Of a stretch of DNA of 21,858 nt, positions 7,062-14,884 are shown piece by piece. The position numbers were made by a program, and so were the translations under genes. A model generated the notes under the pieces. The model had not been told where the DNA came from and made no database searches. It worked only from the letters and a program-made list of their open reading frames with translations. The stretch comes from a virus, in IMG/VR virus record IMGVR_UViG_3300044984_002179, positions 1 to 21,858 of that record. One strand, given 5' to 3'. Numbering within the stretch: position 1 is the stretch's first letter; each line of letters starts with the position of its first letter.

Positions 7062-8479
7062 GTGAGGCCGCAGAGGCAGAAAAGTCAATCGTTGCAATGA
7101 TCGGCGATAGCTATTCTGGCGTCTCTGAGCCGGTTGAAGAGGTTGAAAAGTTCGATTTCGAGGCGGACTTTCAGACGGCGGTCGCCGCTTTGGTTTGTCG
7201 CGATGGCGAGTTCATGCGTCGCGCTTCGCATCTGATCAAACCCGACTATTTCGAAAACGTCGGCGAGGCGTCTTTAGTGAATCTGGTCGTTCAGCATTAC
7301 GCGAAATATCGTTGTATTCCCGACAACGTGACGACGGCCAGTTTGATACGTGACGCGGCGAAGTCTGGGGCGATCAGAAAGGACGTTTTGCCGGAACTTT
7401 TGACTGCCAGAAAGAAGATCATCAGCGACGCCTTAACCAGCCGTGAGTACGTTGAGGACAAGCTTGCGCAGTTCGTTCGTCACCAAGCGGTCGGTGCGGC
7501 GATCATGAAGTCGGTCGCTTTGCGTGAAACGGGCCAGTTCGACAAGATCGAAAAGCTGATGAAGGCCGCGATCGAAATTGGGCTGAATGAGGATGGTGAC
7601 GCGTATAGCTACTTTGACAACATCGATGAGCGAACAGAGGCACGTCTTGATATTGCGTCGGGCAAGAGACAGCCGCAGGGCATCACTACTGGCGTTATGA
7701 AACTGGACGAATTGCTGTATCACCGGGGTTGGGGCCGCAAAGAGCTGGCTTCAATTATGGGTGGTGCAAAGTCGGGCAAAACGACGGCGCTGATCAACTT
7801 CGCAAAGGCCGCTTCGCTTGCCGGCCACAACGTTCTGTACATCACGTTGGAGGTTGGATCGGGCATTGTGTCTGACCGTATGGATGCTTCTCTGACAGAA
7901 ACGCTAATGAGCGAGCTGGCCGTCAAGCTGCACCATGTTCGCGAAAAGGTCGAGTTGGCAAGAAAGAAGGCTGGAAAGCTGGAAATCTGTGAGTACGCTT
8001 CCGGCACGATGAACGGCAAGATGTTGCGTGAGCGAATCGAGTCCTACAAGTCACCGGGCCGCAACAAAGACGGCAGCGTTCGCGCTCCAATCAAGTTCGA
8101 TCTGGTGGTCGTTGACTATGCAGACATCATGGCGCCAATCTTTCGAACGAACGACGCCATTGAAAATTCCAAGTCGGTCTATGTTGACTTGCGGGCTATC
8201 GCTTTCGAGGAAGACGTAGCGATGCTGACGGCAACGCAAACGAACAGGGAAGGGCACAAGGCAACGGTTGCGCTTGCCACACACGTTTCGGATGACTTCA
8301 ACAAGGTTAGGACTGTCGACTTGATGATTTCAATCAACAAGACGGAAGAAGAGGCGCGTGACGGGGTGGCTCGTCTGTACTTTGCCGCCTCGCGAAATCA
8401 GCGCTCCGGCTTTACTGTCGTGGTCAAGCAAAACTTGGAATGTATGCAGTTCATCACTGGCGTTCTGAGGATCGAATAG
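7058..8479 (+). CDS. dnaB: Replicative DNA helicase, DnaB/RecA-like
   Basis: 473 residues, coupled to the Hfq-like gene through ATGA. The N-terminal 190 residues are helical, matching the DnaB N-terminal and linker regions. The RecA-type motor follows: Walker A G235-GAKSGKT-T243, YITLEVGSG (residues about 267-275), Walker B VVVDYADI with D353, and a TATQTNREG sensor loop followed by an NQRSG segment that fits the arginine-finger region. It would unwind the phage fork as a hexamer in the 5'-3' direction. Its stop overlaps the primase start (TAGTG), so helicase and primase are made together. The length is close to bacterial DnaB. Confidence 0.9.
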   Translation: MSEAAEAEKSIVAMIGDSYSGVSEPVEEVEKFDFEADFQTAVAALVCRDGEFMRRASHLIKPDYFENVGEASLVNLVVQHYAKYRCIPDNVTTASLIRDAAKSGAIRKDVLPELLTARKKIISDALTSREYVEDKLAQFVRHQAVGAAIMKSVALRETGQFDKIEKLMKAAIEIGLNEDGDAYSYFDNIDERTEARLDIASGKRQPQGITTGVMKLDELLYHRGWGRKELASIMGGAKSGKTTALINFAKAASLAGHNVLYITLEVGSGIVSDRMDASLTETLMSELAVKLHHVREKVELARKKAGKLEICEYASGTMNGKMLRERIESYKSPGRNKDGSVRAPIKFDLVVVDYADIMAPIFRTNDAIENSKSVYVDLRAIAFEEDVAMLTATQTNREGHKATVALATHVSDDFNKVRTVDLMISINKTEEEARDGVARLYFAASRNQRSGFTVVVKQNLECMQFITGVLRIE

Positions 8480-9558
8480 TGACCGCCGGTAACGAAGAGC
8501 TTGGCGAGATTCTGGATGAGATTGATATTGAGTCGTGGCTTGACCGCGAAGGTATCAGGTATCGGGTAACTCGCGGCTCCAGAGGCATTCAGTTGAACGT
8601 CAGGGAATGCCCCTGTTGTGGCAATTCGCACTACAAGGTCTTTCTCAATCAGGAGACGGGGCTTGGCAATTGCTTCTCTGGCGACTGCGAGCAGACTTTC
8701 AATAAGTGGAGCTTCATTCGTCACAGTCTTGGGCTGACGAATCGCCAGGTTGTCGAGCATGTCAAGGAGTTTGCGAGAGAGCAGGGTTGGAAGCCGAGAC
8801 GCGTCAAGTCGGCGGCGGTGGATCTGAAAACGAATTTGGTTTTGCCCGAATCGGTTGAGCTGCCGATCGGTAACAAGAACATGAAGTATTTGAACAATCG
8901 CGGAATCAGTGGCGAGATTACCCGCTACTTCAATCTGCGTTATTCGCAAAGCGGCACGTTTAGCTACGTGGGCGAGGACGAGAAGGTTCGAACTCAGTCG
9001 TATGCTAAGCGAATCATCATCCCGGTGTTTGACCTTGACGGCGACCTTGTCAGCTTTCAAGGCAGGGACATTACCGGGCTTGCTGAAAAGAAGTACCTTT
9101 TTCCGCCGGGCTTTGCATCGACAGGCACGCATATTTACAACGCTCATAACGCGCATGGCGTAGAGGACGTTGTAATCGGTGAGGGTGTCTTTGACGTGAT
9201 GGCAATCAAGATTGCGCTCGATGGGCAGAAAGAGCTTCGCGCCATTACGCCGCTCGGGACATTCGGCAAGCACCTTTCACACGGCGATGACGCCAGTCAG
9301 CTTGCGAAGTTGGTGAGGCTTAGAGAGGCTGGACTGAAGCGCGTTACGTTCATGTGGGATGGCGAACCAAAGGCGATAGAAGCAGCGATCGAATCGGCGC
9401 TGCTGCTGCGTAAATATGGCTTTGTCGCCAGAGTCGCAATTTTGCCGAAAGGGCGTGATCCAAATGAGGTTCCGGCGTCGGTTGTGCGGGATGCGTATTG
9501 GAAGGCGACGGCAATTAACGAAGGCAGTGCGGTTCGCTTGCTTTTAGCGAATAAGTAA
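8479..9558 (+). CDS. DNA primase, zinc-finger plus TOPRIM domain
   Basis: 359 residues from GTG 8479, which overlaps the helicase stop and has GAGGA (8467-8471) upstream; ATG 8440 in the same frame would add 13 residues but lies inside the helicase without a ribosome site. An N-terminal zinc-binding segment has C44-P-C46-C47 and C65-x4-C70. The TOPRIM domain shows VVIGEGVFDVMAIK with E235 and a later FMWDGEP with D294, the acidic residues that hold the catalytic metals. The N-terminus SWLDREGIRYRVTRG resembles the helical start of phage primases. It makes RNA primers at the fork together with the helicase. Compared with DnaG it lacks a separate C-terminal helicase-binding domain. Confidence 0.88.
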   Translation: MTAGNEELGEILDEIDIESWLDREGIRYRVTRGSRGIQLNVRECPCCGNSHYKVFLNQETGLGNCFSGDCEQTFNKWSFIRHSLGLTNRQVVEHVKEFAREQGWKPRRVKSAAVDLKTNLVLPESVELPIGNKNMKYLNNRGISGEITRYFNLRYSQSGTFSYVGEDEKVRTQSYAKRIIIPVFDLDGDLVSFQGRDITGLAEKKYLFPPGFASTGTHIYNAHNAHGVEDVVIGEGVFDVMAIKIALDGQKELRAITPLGTFGKHLSHGDDASQLAKLVRLREAGLKRVTFMWDGEPKAIEAAIESALLLRKYGFVARVAILPKGRDPNEVPASVVRDAYWKATAINEGSAVRLLLANK

Positions 9559-9571
9559 GTCAATAATGACT
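9558..9571 (+). promoter_or_regulatory. Dyad copy 6, AGTCA-ATAA-TGACT, perfect, abutting TATACT
   Basis: The first base is the last base of the primase stop codon. TATACT (9571-9576) shares its first T with the right half, the same geometry as copies 5 and 10. No good -35 hexamer is found at 16-18 bases. It precedes a run of small genes leading to DNA ligase. Confidence 0.7.
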
Positions 9572-9623
9572 ATACTTATAGAAGTTAAATTGATTATGCG
9601 CTTGTGCGCTTGGGGGTTATCCG

Positions 9624-10091
9624 ATGAGTGACGTTATTATTGATTCTGCTTATTTCGGTCACGATAGCGGAACGAAGTTTTATGAAGTTAATTCGTTTGC
9701 AAACGCCAGTGAAAACACATTTATTCTGGTAAAGCGTTATGGCGCGTCAACAGCGTCAAGAAATGGTGGGGCGATAAAAATTGAGCATGAAGTCAGTCGA
9801 GAGTATTTGAAGGTTGCCTTCAATAACGCGATAAGAGATAGGCTAAGAAGAAAGGCTGGGAATGGGGGCTTCTATGAAAAGATGGAATCTTCAAGCCATA
9901 TTAAAGGCTCGGGCGTTGCTACTGGTGATCATATAGAAGACTTGATTCAACGGCACTATAAGCCAATTGCCGCGTCTCAAGTATTGGAAGCGCTGACGAT
10001 GACAAAGTCTACGAACACGGCAAAGCCGAATTTCATAGTTCAAGATCCAGTTGAAGAGCCGCTTCGCGAACCGGATTGGGGAAGTTGGTGA
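9624..10091 (+). CDS. WGR-domain-like small protein with acidic aromatic C-terminal tail
   Basis: 155 residues; GGGGG (9611-9616 region) precedes ATG 9624. Residues about 17-85 (TKFYEVNSFA, NTFILVKRYGAST, then a Ser/Arg helix ending KAGNGGFYEKM) follow the layout of WGR domains: a YE strand, a strand with the K/R-Y/W-G-x signature, and a helix ending in K-x-G-G-F/Y. WGR domains occur in PARPs and in phage and plasmid proteins and bind nucleic acid. After a low-complexity linker the protein ends PLREPDWGSW, an acidic tail with Trp residues similar to the tail of the next gene. It belongs to the replication operon; no enzymatic domain is visible. Confidence 0.6.
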   Translation: MSDVIIDSAYFGHDSGTKFYEVNSFANASENTFILVKRYGASTASRNGGAIKIEHEVSREYLKVAFNNAIRDRLRRKAGNGGFYEKMESSSHIKGSGVATGDHIEDLIQRHYKPIAASQVLEALTMTKSTNTAKPNFIVQDPVEEPLREPDWGSW

Positions 10092-10294
10092 GTGAATTAT
10101 TAACGGGGATTTCCAATATAACCGGCATTGATTGGAAGGCGCTTGTTGCAGAAGACCCAACCGCTTTTAACTCAATCCTGAACGCGGTTAGTAATATACG
10201 TTCTGAAGAAGCAAAGAAAGCGCGAGAGAAAGAACCCGCTAAGTTCTCTCGGACGCAAGACAAATCTGTCTATCCCGATTTTGGCGATTGGTAA
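10088..10294 (+). CDS. Small hypothetical protein with DFGDW C-terminal tail
   Basis: 68 residues from GTG 10088, which overlaps the previous stop (GTGA) and has GGGGA (10078-10082) five bases upstream; an in-frame TTG at 10076 is less likely. A hydrophobic/helical N-terminal half (SELLTGISNITGIDWKALVA) is followed by a Lys/Glu-rich helix and a tail SVYPDFGDW. The tail mirrors the DWGSW ending of the gene before it. The function is unknown; the shared ending suggests that both bind one partner. Confidence 0.65.
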   Translation: MSELLTGISNITGIDWKALVAEDPTAFNSILNAVSNIRSEEAKKAREKEPAKFSRTQDKSVYPDFGDW

Positions 10295-10304
10295 GGAGAA
10301 TTAA

Positions 10305-10898
10305 ATGAGTCAATTTGTTGATGAAGAGGTATATCCGGTTTCTGAATCTAGCAAGGGCTACAACGCATTCAGCGTCACCAATTGCGAATCGGCTGGTCAT
10401 CAGCCAAGTTATTGCATTTGCTTGATGAAGATTGACGCAATGCGCCGCGATGGGAATTTGCGCGGCCTGTCTTGCGAGTCGGACATCTCCAATAAGACTT
10501 GTATTGCGTTGAATATGCGAGAAGAAGAAGTCACGGCGGGTAAGGCGATTTATTTTCTGAATCGCAAAAAACTCAACGAGTTCAACAATGCGCGTGACGC
10601 CAAAATGGTCGTTAAGGTAACGCCAAGCAATAAGCCGAGAAGGGCTATTTCACCCGAAGCGGAAGCAAGAGTTGCCAGTCAGTTTGAACATTCGCAACCC
10701 ATTCAGCCAGTCATTCGAAAGTTGGAACCGGCGATCGAATCGGGTTCTTACGCTGACGCAATCAATTCGGCTATCGCTGAAAGTTTAAAACCGAAGGAAC
10801 CCGCTCTTGTAAAAGAGCAAATCAATACCCCGCCACCGTCGGCGGGAATGAGTATGCGGGAATTGGCTCGATTGAGTCTTGCTGCGAAAAATCAGTAA
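10305..10898 (+). CDS. Hypothetical protein with cysteine-rich N-terminal half
   Basis: 197 residues, AAGGAG just upstream of ATG 10305. The N-terminal 70 residues hold five cysteines (C27, C37, C39, C57, C66) in the order NCESAGHQPSYCICLMKIDA and LSCESDISNKTC, consistent with a small zinc or iron-sulfur site, followed by a helix and a basic segment (TPSNKPRRAI). The C-terminal half is probably disordered and Pro/Glu/Ala-rich before a final short helix (SMRELARLSLAAKN). I do not recognise a family. It is in the ligase operon. Confidence 0.7.
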   Translation: MSQFVDEEVYPVSESSKGYNAFSVTNCESAGHQPSYCICLMKIDAMRRDGNLRGLSCESDISNKTCIALNMREEEVTAGKAIYFLNRKKLNEFNNARDAKMVVKVTPSNKPRRAISPEAEARVASQFEHSQPIQPVIRKLEPAIESGSYADAINSAIAESLKPKEPALVKEQINTPPPSAGMSMRELARLSLAAKNQ

Positions 10899-10912
10899 TC
10901 AAAGGAGAAACT

Positions 10913-11212
10913 ATGGAACACGAAAATATGGAAAATCCCGAAGTGGCAGAAATCGCCGCCACTTTCAAAGAATATCAATCCAAGCTGAATGAAGTCATCA
11001 GAGGTATGGTTGAGGATGGTGCAAACCCACCTATTTTGGCTTTTGCTTTGGGCTTTCAAATGGCTGAACTGGCGGCAAGCTTCATGAGCTTTCACGAATA
11101 CGACGCCGACAGGGCATGTAACGCCTTCGATACGATGACGGCGGATATTCGGACGGGTTTTGTTGAAATGCTCGAATTGTCGCTGGCTCAAGTTGAAAAG
11201 GCTAAAGCATGA
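10913..11212 (+). CDS. Small helical hypothetical protein
   Basis: 99 residues, AAGGAGA upstream of ATG 10913. It is almost entirely helical and acidic, with regular hydrophobic spacing (EIAATFKEYQSKLNEVIRGM, then ILAFALGFQMAELAASFM). The hydrophobic centre is too polar for a membrane span. No motif is recognised. The stop overlaps the ligase start (ATGA), so the two are co-translated. Confidence 0.7.
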   Translation: MEHENMENPEVAEIAATFKEYQSKLNEVIRGMVEDGANPPILAFALGFQMAELAASFMSFHEYDADRACNAFDTMTADIRTGFVEMLELSLAQVEKAKA

Positions 11213-12600
11213 ATTCCAACGACATTTTTCAACTGATCGAAAACGTCGCTGCGACGGCCAGCAAAAACGAGAAGCAGGCTCTCGTTACGCGGTACATGAA
11301 GGAAGACCTCTTCAAGCGCGTCTGTCAGTACGCCTATGACCCGTTCAAGACCTACGGCATTCGCAAGCGTCCAGAGACGACCCGCGAGAACGGAAACGCC
11401 GAATTTGATCCCGGCACCTGGAATCTTTTGGATGATTTGATCGCCCGTCGCCTTACCGGCAACAACGCAATCGATGCGGTACGCGGTGAAATGACGGCGC
11501 TCTCGAAAGATTCTTCCGAGTTGTTATGGCGGATCATCAGCAAGGATCTTCGCGCCGGCTTCAGCGAGTCCACGATCAACAAGGCGTCGAAAGGGCTGAT
11601 ACCGGACTTCCCCTACATGCGCTGTTCGTTGCCAAAAGACGCAAAGCTGGAAGAGTGGCCGTTCGATTCAATCGGCTGTCTCAGCCAAGAAAAAGCAGAC
11701 GGCATGTTTGCCAACATCGATCATGAAGTTGGCGGGCTTGTGAGTATTCGCAGTCGTCAGGGTTCGGAATTCCCGATTGACAAGTTTCCTCGCATCGTCG
11801 AGGAAGTCAAAAAACGTCTGTATCCGGATCATCAACAACACGGCGAGATTGTCGTTGTTCGCGACGGTGTTGTCTGTAAGCGTGAAATTGGCAACGGCAT
11901 TCTGAACAGCGTGCTGAATGGTGGCGACTTCGCCGAAAACGAATATCCGGTGTATTTGATTTGGGATCAAATTCCACTTGAGTCGGTGGTGACTAAAGGA
12001 AAGTACGACATGCCGTACAGACACCGTCTCGCCAGCGTGATCAGACAGTTAAGCGGTCAGACTGGTGACAGCTTGATGCTGATTCCGACAAAGGTTGTCA
12101 AGTCGCTGGCCGAAGCTTACGCACACGCCGCCGAATTGATGAAGACCGGCAAGGAAGGGTCTGTGGTCAAGAATCCCGAAGGTATTTGGAAGGACGGCAC
12201 CAGCAAGCACCAAGTCAAGCTGAAATTGGAATTCGAAGTCGATCTGGTGGTAATTGGAATCGAATTGGGTCGCATCGGTTCGAAGAATGAAGGAAGGCCG
12301 GGTGCGCTTGCTTGCGAAACGTCGGACGGTAAGCTTCGCACATCTGTTGCCGTGAAGAATGAGGCGATGCGTGACAACGTCGAGAGAGACCCGGAAGATT
12401 GGATCGATCGCATCATTCCGGTGACGGCAAACGACATCATGATGCCTGGCGGCAGCAGCGACTTTCACGCACTGTTCTTGCCGCGTATGACTGAAGCGAA
12501 CTACCGCACGGATAAAACCGAGGCGGACAGTTTGACTCGCGTCTTCAAACAAAAAGACGCCGCGATCTTCGGTAAATCCATCTTGAGCGACGCGCTGTGA
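11209..12600 (+). CDS. ATP-dependent DNA ligase
   Basis: 463 residues. Motif I is present as E-K162-A-D-G-M in SQEKADGMFANI; Lys162 is the residue that would take AMP. Downstream are RQGSEFP (motif Ia region), EIVVVRDGVVCKREIGNG (motif III region), EGSVVKNPEGIWKDGTS (motif IV) and KLKLEFEVD (motif V, the K-x-K pair). The N-terminal 140 residues form a helical region that can embrace DNA. The length is close to T4 ligase (487). It seals Okazaki fragments and other nicks during phage replication. It ends by overlapping the next gene in GTGA. Confidence 0.9.
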   Translation: MNSNDIFQLIENVAATASKNEKQALVTRYMKEDLFKRVCQYAYDPFKTYGIRKRPETTRENGNAEFDPGTWNLLDDLIARRLTGNNAIDAVRGEMTALSKDSSELLWRIISKDLRAGFSESTINKASKGLIPDFPYMRCSLPKDAKLEEWPFDSIGCLSQEKADGMFANIDHEVGGLVSIRSRQGSEFPIDKFPRIVEEVKKRLYPDHQQHGEIVVVRDGVVCKREIGNGILNSVLNGGDFAENEYPVYLIWDQIPLESVVTKGKYDMPYRHRLASVIRQLSGQTGDSLMLIPTKVVKSLAEAYAHAAELMKTGKEGSVVKNPEGIWKDGTSKHQVKLKLEFEVDLVVIGIELGRIGSKNEGRPGALACETSDGKLRTSVAVKNEAMRDNVERDPEDWIDRIIPVTANDIMMPGGSSDFHALFLPRMTEANYRTDKTEADSLTRVFKQKDAAIFGKSILSDAL

Positions 12601-12848
12601 ACCAGGCGGAGTTCGACGCCGTAAAGAGCACCTTCCCCTGGACTGAGCAAGTTCAGGTTATTGGTCCTGGCGGGTTGGTTCGGATGATTGACCGTTACGG
12701 TAGAGAAGTGCCTATCTTTACTATGACTCAGTTCTTGATGTTGATTACAGACAAGATGCAACCGCAACCGCAACCGCAACCGCAACCGCAACCGCAACCG
12801 CAACCGCAACCGCAACCGCAACCGCAAGACGAAACAGTTCCGGGGTGA
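12597..12848 (+). CDS. Small protein with Gln-Pro repeat tail
   Basis: 83 residues from GTG 12597, overlapping the ligase stop; the ribosome site is weak, consistent with translational coupling. Residues 1-53 form a compact head (NQAEFDAVKSTFPWTEQVQV, GPGGLVRMIDRYGREVPIF). Residues 55-77 are (QP)11Q, encoded by the CAACCG repeat, then DETVPG. An extended Gln-Pro rod may act as a spacer or a protein-binding arm. The family is not recognised. Confidence 0.65.
   Translation: MNQAEFDAVKSTFPWTEQVQVIGPGGLVRMIDRYGREVPIFTMTQFLMLITDKMQPQPQPQPQPQPQPQPQPQPQPQDETVPG
12759..12824 (+). repeat. CAACCG hexanucleotide tandem repeat, 11 perfect copies
   Basis: 66 bases of uninterrupted CAACCG followed by CAA. 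The unit length is a multiple of three, so changes in copy number would change only the number of Gln-Pro pairs. No base has drifted in any copy, which suggests recent expansion. Confidence 0.97.
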
Positions 12849-12872
12849 TAGTCTTGAGTGAAGGAGAAGCAC

Positions 12873-13274
12873 ATGCCTTCACTCAAACTCTTCACAGCAG
12901 GACAGTTACGTCGAGGTCTTGAATCTCTATCAAGGCCAGCGCCAGCAGCAATCATGTTTGGCCTTGAGTCCGGGCTTGACATCGACTCCGTGGTCACTCT
13001 GACTTGGTCAGGCGCCAAAAAATATAAATCATGCGTCACATACGTTGGTCGCGTCCTTGATCTTCAGCCGATTCACATTCGCAGCAAGTATGTTTTTTGG
13101 CGCCTTGAGTCTGATGGTTCGCCGTCTCTCTTGTTCGGAATCAACCAAGAAATCTTCGATGCTTTTGGCATGGTCTGGGGAGAACTTGATCTGGCTTACA
13201 AGACGATGCTCATGATCGATGAGGACGCAGAGGCGGCAGACCTTCTAAATCGCGTCAGTCGTCATGACTCGTAA
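12873..13274 (+). CDS. Hypothetical protein resembling a shortened, catalytically dead tyrosine recombinase
   Basis: 133 residues from ATG 12873, with AAGGAG (12861-12866) six bases upstream; GTG 12858 is in frame but lacks support. The segment AAIMFGLESGLDIDSVVTLTW looks like the first catalytic box of tyrosine recombinases (the usual form is ...TGLR-x-SE-x-x-x-L-x-W), with Asp where the catalytic Arg should be. No H-x-x-R box and no C-terminal Tyr follow. The rest (RSKYVFWRLESDGSPSLLFG, then a helical end) would fit the middle of such a fold. Its place directly before attP and the true integrase is suggestive. The assignment is tentative; it could be an unrelated helical protein. Confidence 0.6.
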   Translation: MPSLKLFTAGQLRRGLESLSRPAPAAIMFGLESGLDIDSVVTLTWSGAKKYKSCVTYVGRVLDLQPIHIRSKYVFWRLESDGSPSLLFGINQEIFDAFGMVWGELDLAYKTMLMIDEDAEAADLLNRVSRHDS

Positions 13275-13289
13275 GTGTATGATTACAAA

Positions 13290-13348
13290 GGTAGAGCGTC
13301 TGCCTTACACGCAGAATGTCAGCGGTTCGAGCCCGTTAGCACCCACCA
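13290..13348 (+). other. attP: Probable attP core: 3' part of a tRNA-Val(UAC) gene including CCA
   Basis: 59 bases read as a tRNA from the D-loop end to CCA: GGTAGAGC (13290-13297), anticodon stem TCTGC/GCAGA (13299-13303 with 13311-13315), loop CTTACAC with anticodon TAC (13306-13308, reads GUA, Val), T-stem/loop AGCGG-TTCGAGC-CCGTT, acceptor strand AGCACCC, then ACCA. Upstream there is no GGGTGCT acceptor strand and no proper D-stem, so this is not a working tRNA gene. A 3' tRNA piece directly before an integrase gene is the usual form of a phage attachment site: on integration it would rebuild the host tRNA gene. Confidence 0.85.
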
Positions 13349-13509
13349 GATATTTGTAACAAAATCAAAGACTTAGCGGAAATTCGATAGGTCTGATGAT
13401 TTGTTTGACGCCTTCAACTACACTCTATCCCACTCTAAGACGCTCACAAAAACGTCAAAGACGACCGTATGACATGCCGTTAGGCAGAATGTTGGGAAGG
13501 GGTGGTCAA

Positions 13510-14601
13510 GTGGCATCGAAAAGAGAGAAGGGCCGAGGTTGGGAATTTACGGTCAAGCGGGCGGGCTTGTTGGAGAAGCCGCTGATCTTGACGTTCGCTA
13601 CTGAGGCTGAAGGTGATCTGTTTTGCAAAAACTTGGAATCGTTGCTTGATCGCGGCATTGTGCCGACCGAGTATCGACCCAAGACCCGCGTTGTTTCGTT
13701 CGGCGATTTATCTGGGCAGTATTTGCGAGACGCGCAGGTATCAACAAACGACCGGGAGATTCTGCGCAGCCTGTCAGAAATAGCCAACACGCCGCTTTTG
13801 GCGATCAACGTCGAATGGGTAGACGCACAGGTTCAGCGAATGAAGCGCGAACTACATTACCGACCAGCAACGATTCGAAAGAAGATCGGGGCAATGGCCC
13901 GGTGCTGTGACTGGGGCATTCGACGCAAGTTACTCATTCTGCCAGACGCCCCATTTCGAACGCTGCCAGAAGGTTATGCGGCATACACCGAGACGGATGC
14001 TGCTTTGGCTGGCGGGGCGAAGTCGGACACGGAGCGCGACCGTCGCCTGGAGTCTGGGGAAGAGTTGGAGATTCGCAAAGTGTTGGAGCGCGGGGTTCTG
14101 TCAAGAAAGCAAAGAGAGTTCACCATTCCCAACCGTCAGGACATTGTTGCGCTATTTGAAGTGCTGCTTGAGACCGCCATGCGTTTGCGCGAGGCGTACA
14201 CGCTGACGTCCGATCAAATCGACTTCAAAAGACAAACGATCAATCTGGACAAGACTAAAAATGGAGACAAGCGACAGGTGCCGATGTCCTCTATTGCCGT
14301 CAAGGTGCTGCGACCGTATTCCAAAAAAGATGGGTACATATTCCCGTGGCTAGAAGAGCAGGGCGGCAACCTGAAGCTGACGACGAATTATCTCAGCAAG
14401 ATGTTTGCCCAAGTCTTTGCCGACGCCGGTTGTCCGGATTTGCACACGCATGACTTGCGGCATGAGGCGACGAGTCGCCTATTTGAACGCACAGACTTTA
14501 AGGCGGAAGAGATTATGAAATGCACCGGACACAAGTCGCATCGGATGGTGATGCGCTATCTGAATCTACGCGGTTCCAATCTCGCCGCTAGACTCTGGTA
14601 G
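13510..14601 (+). CDS. int: Tyrosine-family integrase
   Basis: 363 residues from GTG 13510, preferred because AAGGGG (13497-13502) precedes it and because the product then begins MASKREKGRGWEF, a normal start for this family; ATG 13396 in frame adds 38 low-complexity basic residues. All six catalytic residues are visible: R225 (TAMRLREAY), K250 (DKTKNGDKRQVP), H314 and R317 (THDLRHEA), H341 (CTGHKS) and Y350 (MRYLNL). The N-terminal half would hold the arm-binding and core-binding domains. It lies 160 bases after the tRNA-Val fragment, so its target is most likely a host tRNA-Val(UAC) gene. The 3' end overlaps the convergent excisionase-like gene by 14 bases. Confidence 0.93.
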   Translation: MASKREKGRGWEFTVKRAGLLEKPLILTFATEAEGDLFCKNLESLLDRGIVPTEYRPKTRVVSFGDLSGQYLRDAQVSTNDREILRSLSEIANTPLLAINVEWVDAQVQRMKRELHYRPATIRKKIGAMARCCDWGIRRKLLILPDAPFRTLPEGYAAYTETDAALAGGAKSDTERDRRLESGEELEIRKVLERGVLSRKQREFTIPNRQDIVALFEVLLETAMRLREAYTLTSDQIDFKRQTINLDKTKNGDKRQVPMSSIAVKVLRPYSKKDGYIFPWLEEQGGNLKLTTNYLSKMFAQVFADAGCPDLHTHDLRHEATSRLFERTDFKAEEIMKCTGHKSHRMVMRYLNLRGSNLAARLW

Positions 14602-14797
14602 TTCGCCCGATCCCCATTCGTGCGGCGGTCTGCTTCACGATCTGCGACGTGGCGTAACCAATCACATCGCACTCCAACATAACGTAAGCCCTGCCGATTT
14701 TTGCGGCGGGGATGTCGCCAGAATGAATCAGCTTGGCGACCGTGTTGACGTGGACGCACAAAAGCTCGGATGCGCGAAGAATATCCACGGTACTCAT
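14588..14797 (-). CDS. xis: Excisionase-like helix-turn-helix protein (HTH_17 type)
   Basis: 69 residues from the ATG at 14797; an upstream ATG at 14899 would add 34 residues that do not look like part of this family and would run through two dyads. The sequence LRASELLCVHVNTVAKLIHS, GDIPAAKIGRAYVMLECDVI matches the excisionase/MerR-like winged helix (usual form: E-A-A-E-L-L-x-V-S-x-x-T-V-x-x-L-I-x-x-G-x-L-P-A-x-x-I-G). Such proteins bend att DNA and steer the integrase toward excision. It faces the integrase tail to tail and overlaps it by 14 bases, which could allow antisense effects. Two dyad copies lie in its promoter region. No strong ribosome site precedes ATG 14797. Confidence 0.72.
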   Translation of the reverse strand: MSTVDILRASELLCVHVNTVAKLIHSGDIPAAKIGRAYVMLECDVIGYATSQIVKQTAARMGIGRTTRV

Positions 14798-14838
14798 GTT
14801 GAGGCGGGCTTTGTGGTTGATGTCATGGTTGTCCGATA

Positions 14839-14852
14839 AGTCACAGATGAGT
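14839..14852 (-). promoter_or_regulatory. Dyad copy 7, AGTCA-CAGA-TGAGT (9 of 10)
   Basis: One mismatch in the right half. It is 42 bases upstream of the excisionase-like start and 46 bases (centre to centre) from copy 8, so paired binding on nearby faces of the helix is possible. Confidence 0.6.
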
Positions 14853-14884
14853 AATGATGGTATCGGCACATTCAGATAAAAGCA

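Noticed and set aside
8398-9273. Minus-strand open frame of 291 codons opposite helicase and primase
   Set aside because: It lies fully opposite two well-supported genes with recognisable motifs, lacks family features and a ribosome site, and is explained by codon bias of the plus-strand genes.
12501-13039. Minus-strand frames with Arg-Leu and Cys-Gly repeats
   Set aside because: They arise by reading the CAACCG array on the other strand; no independent support.
13275-13348. A complete, working tRNA gene
   Set aside because: The 5' acceptor strand and D-stem do not pair with the 3' part; only the 3' portion matches a tRNA, so attP is the better explanation.
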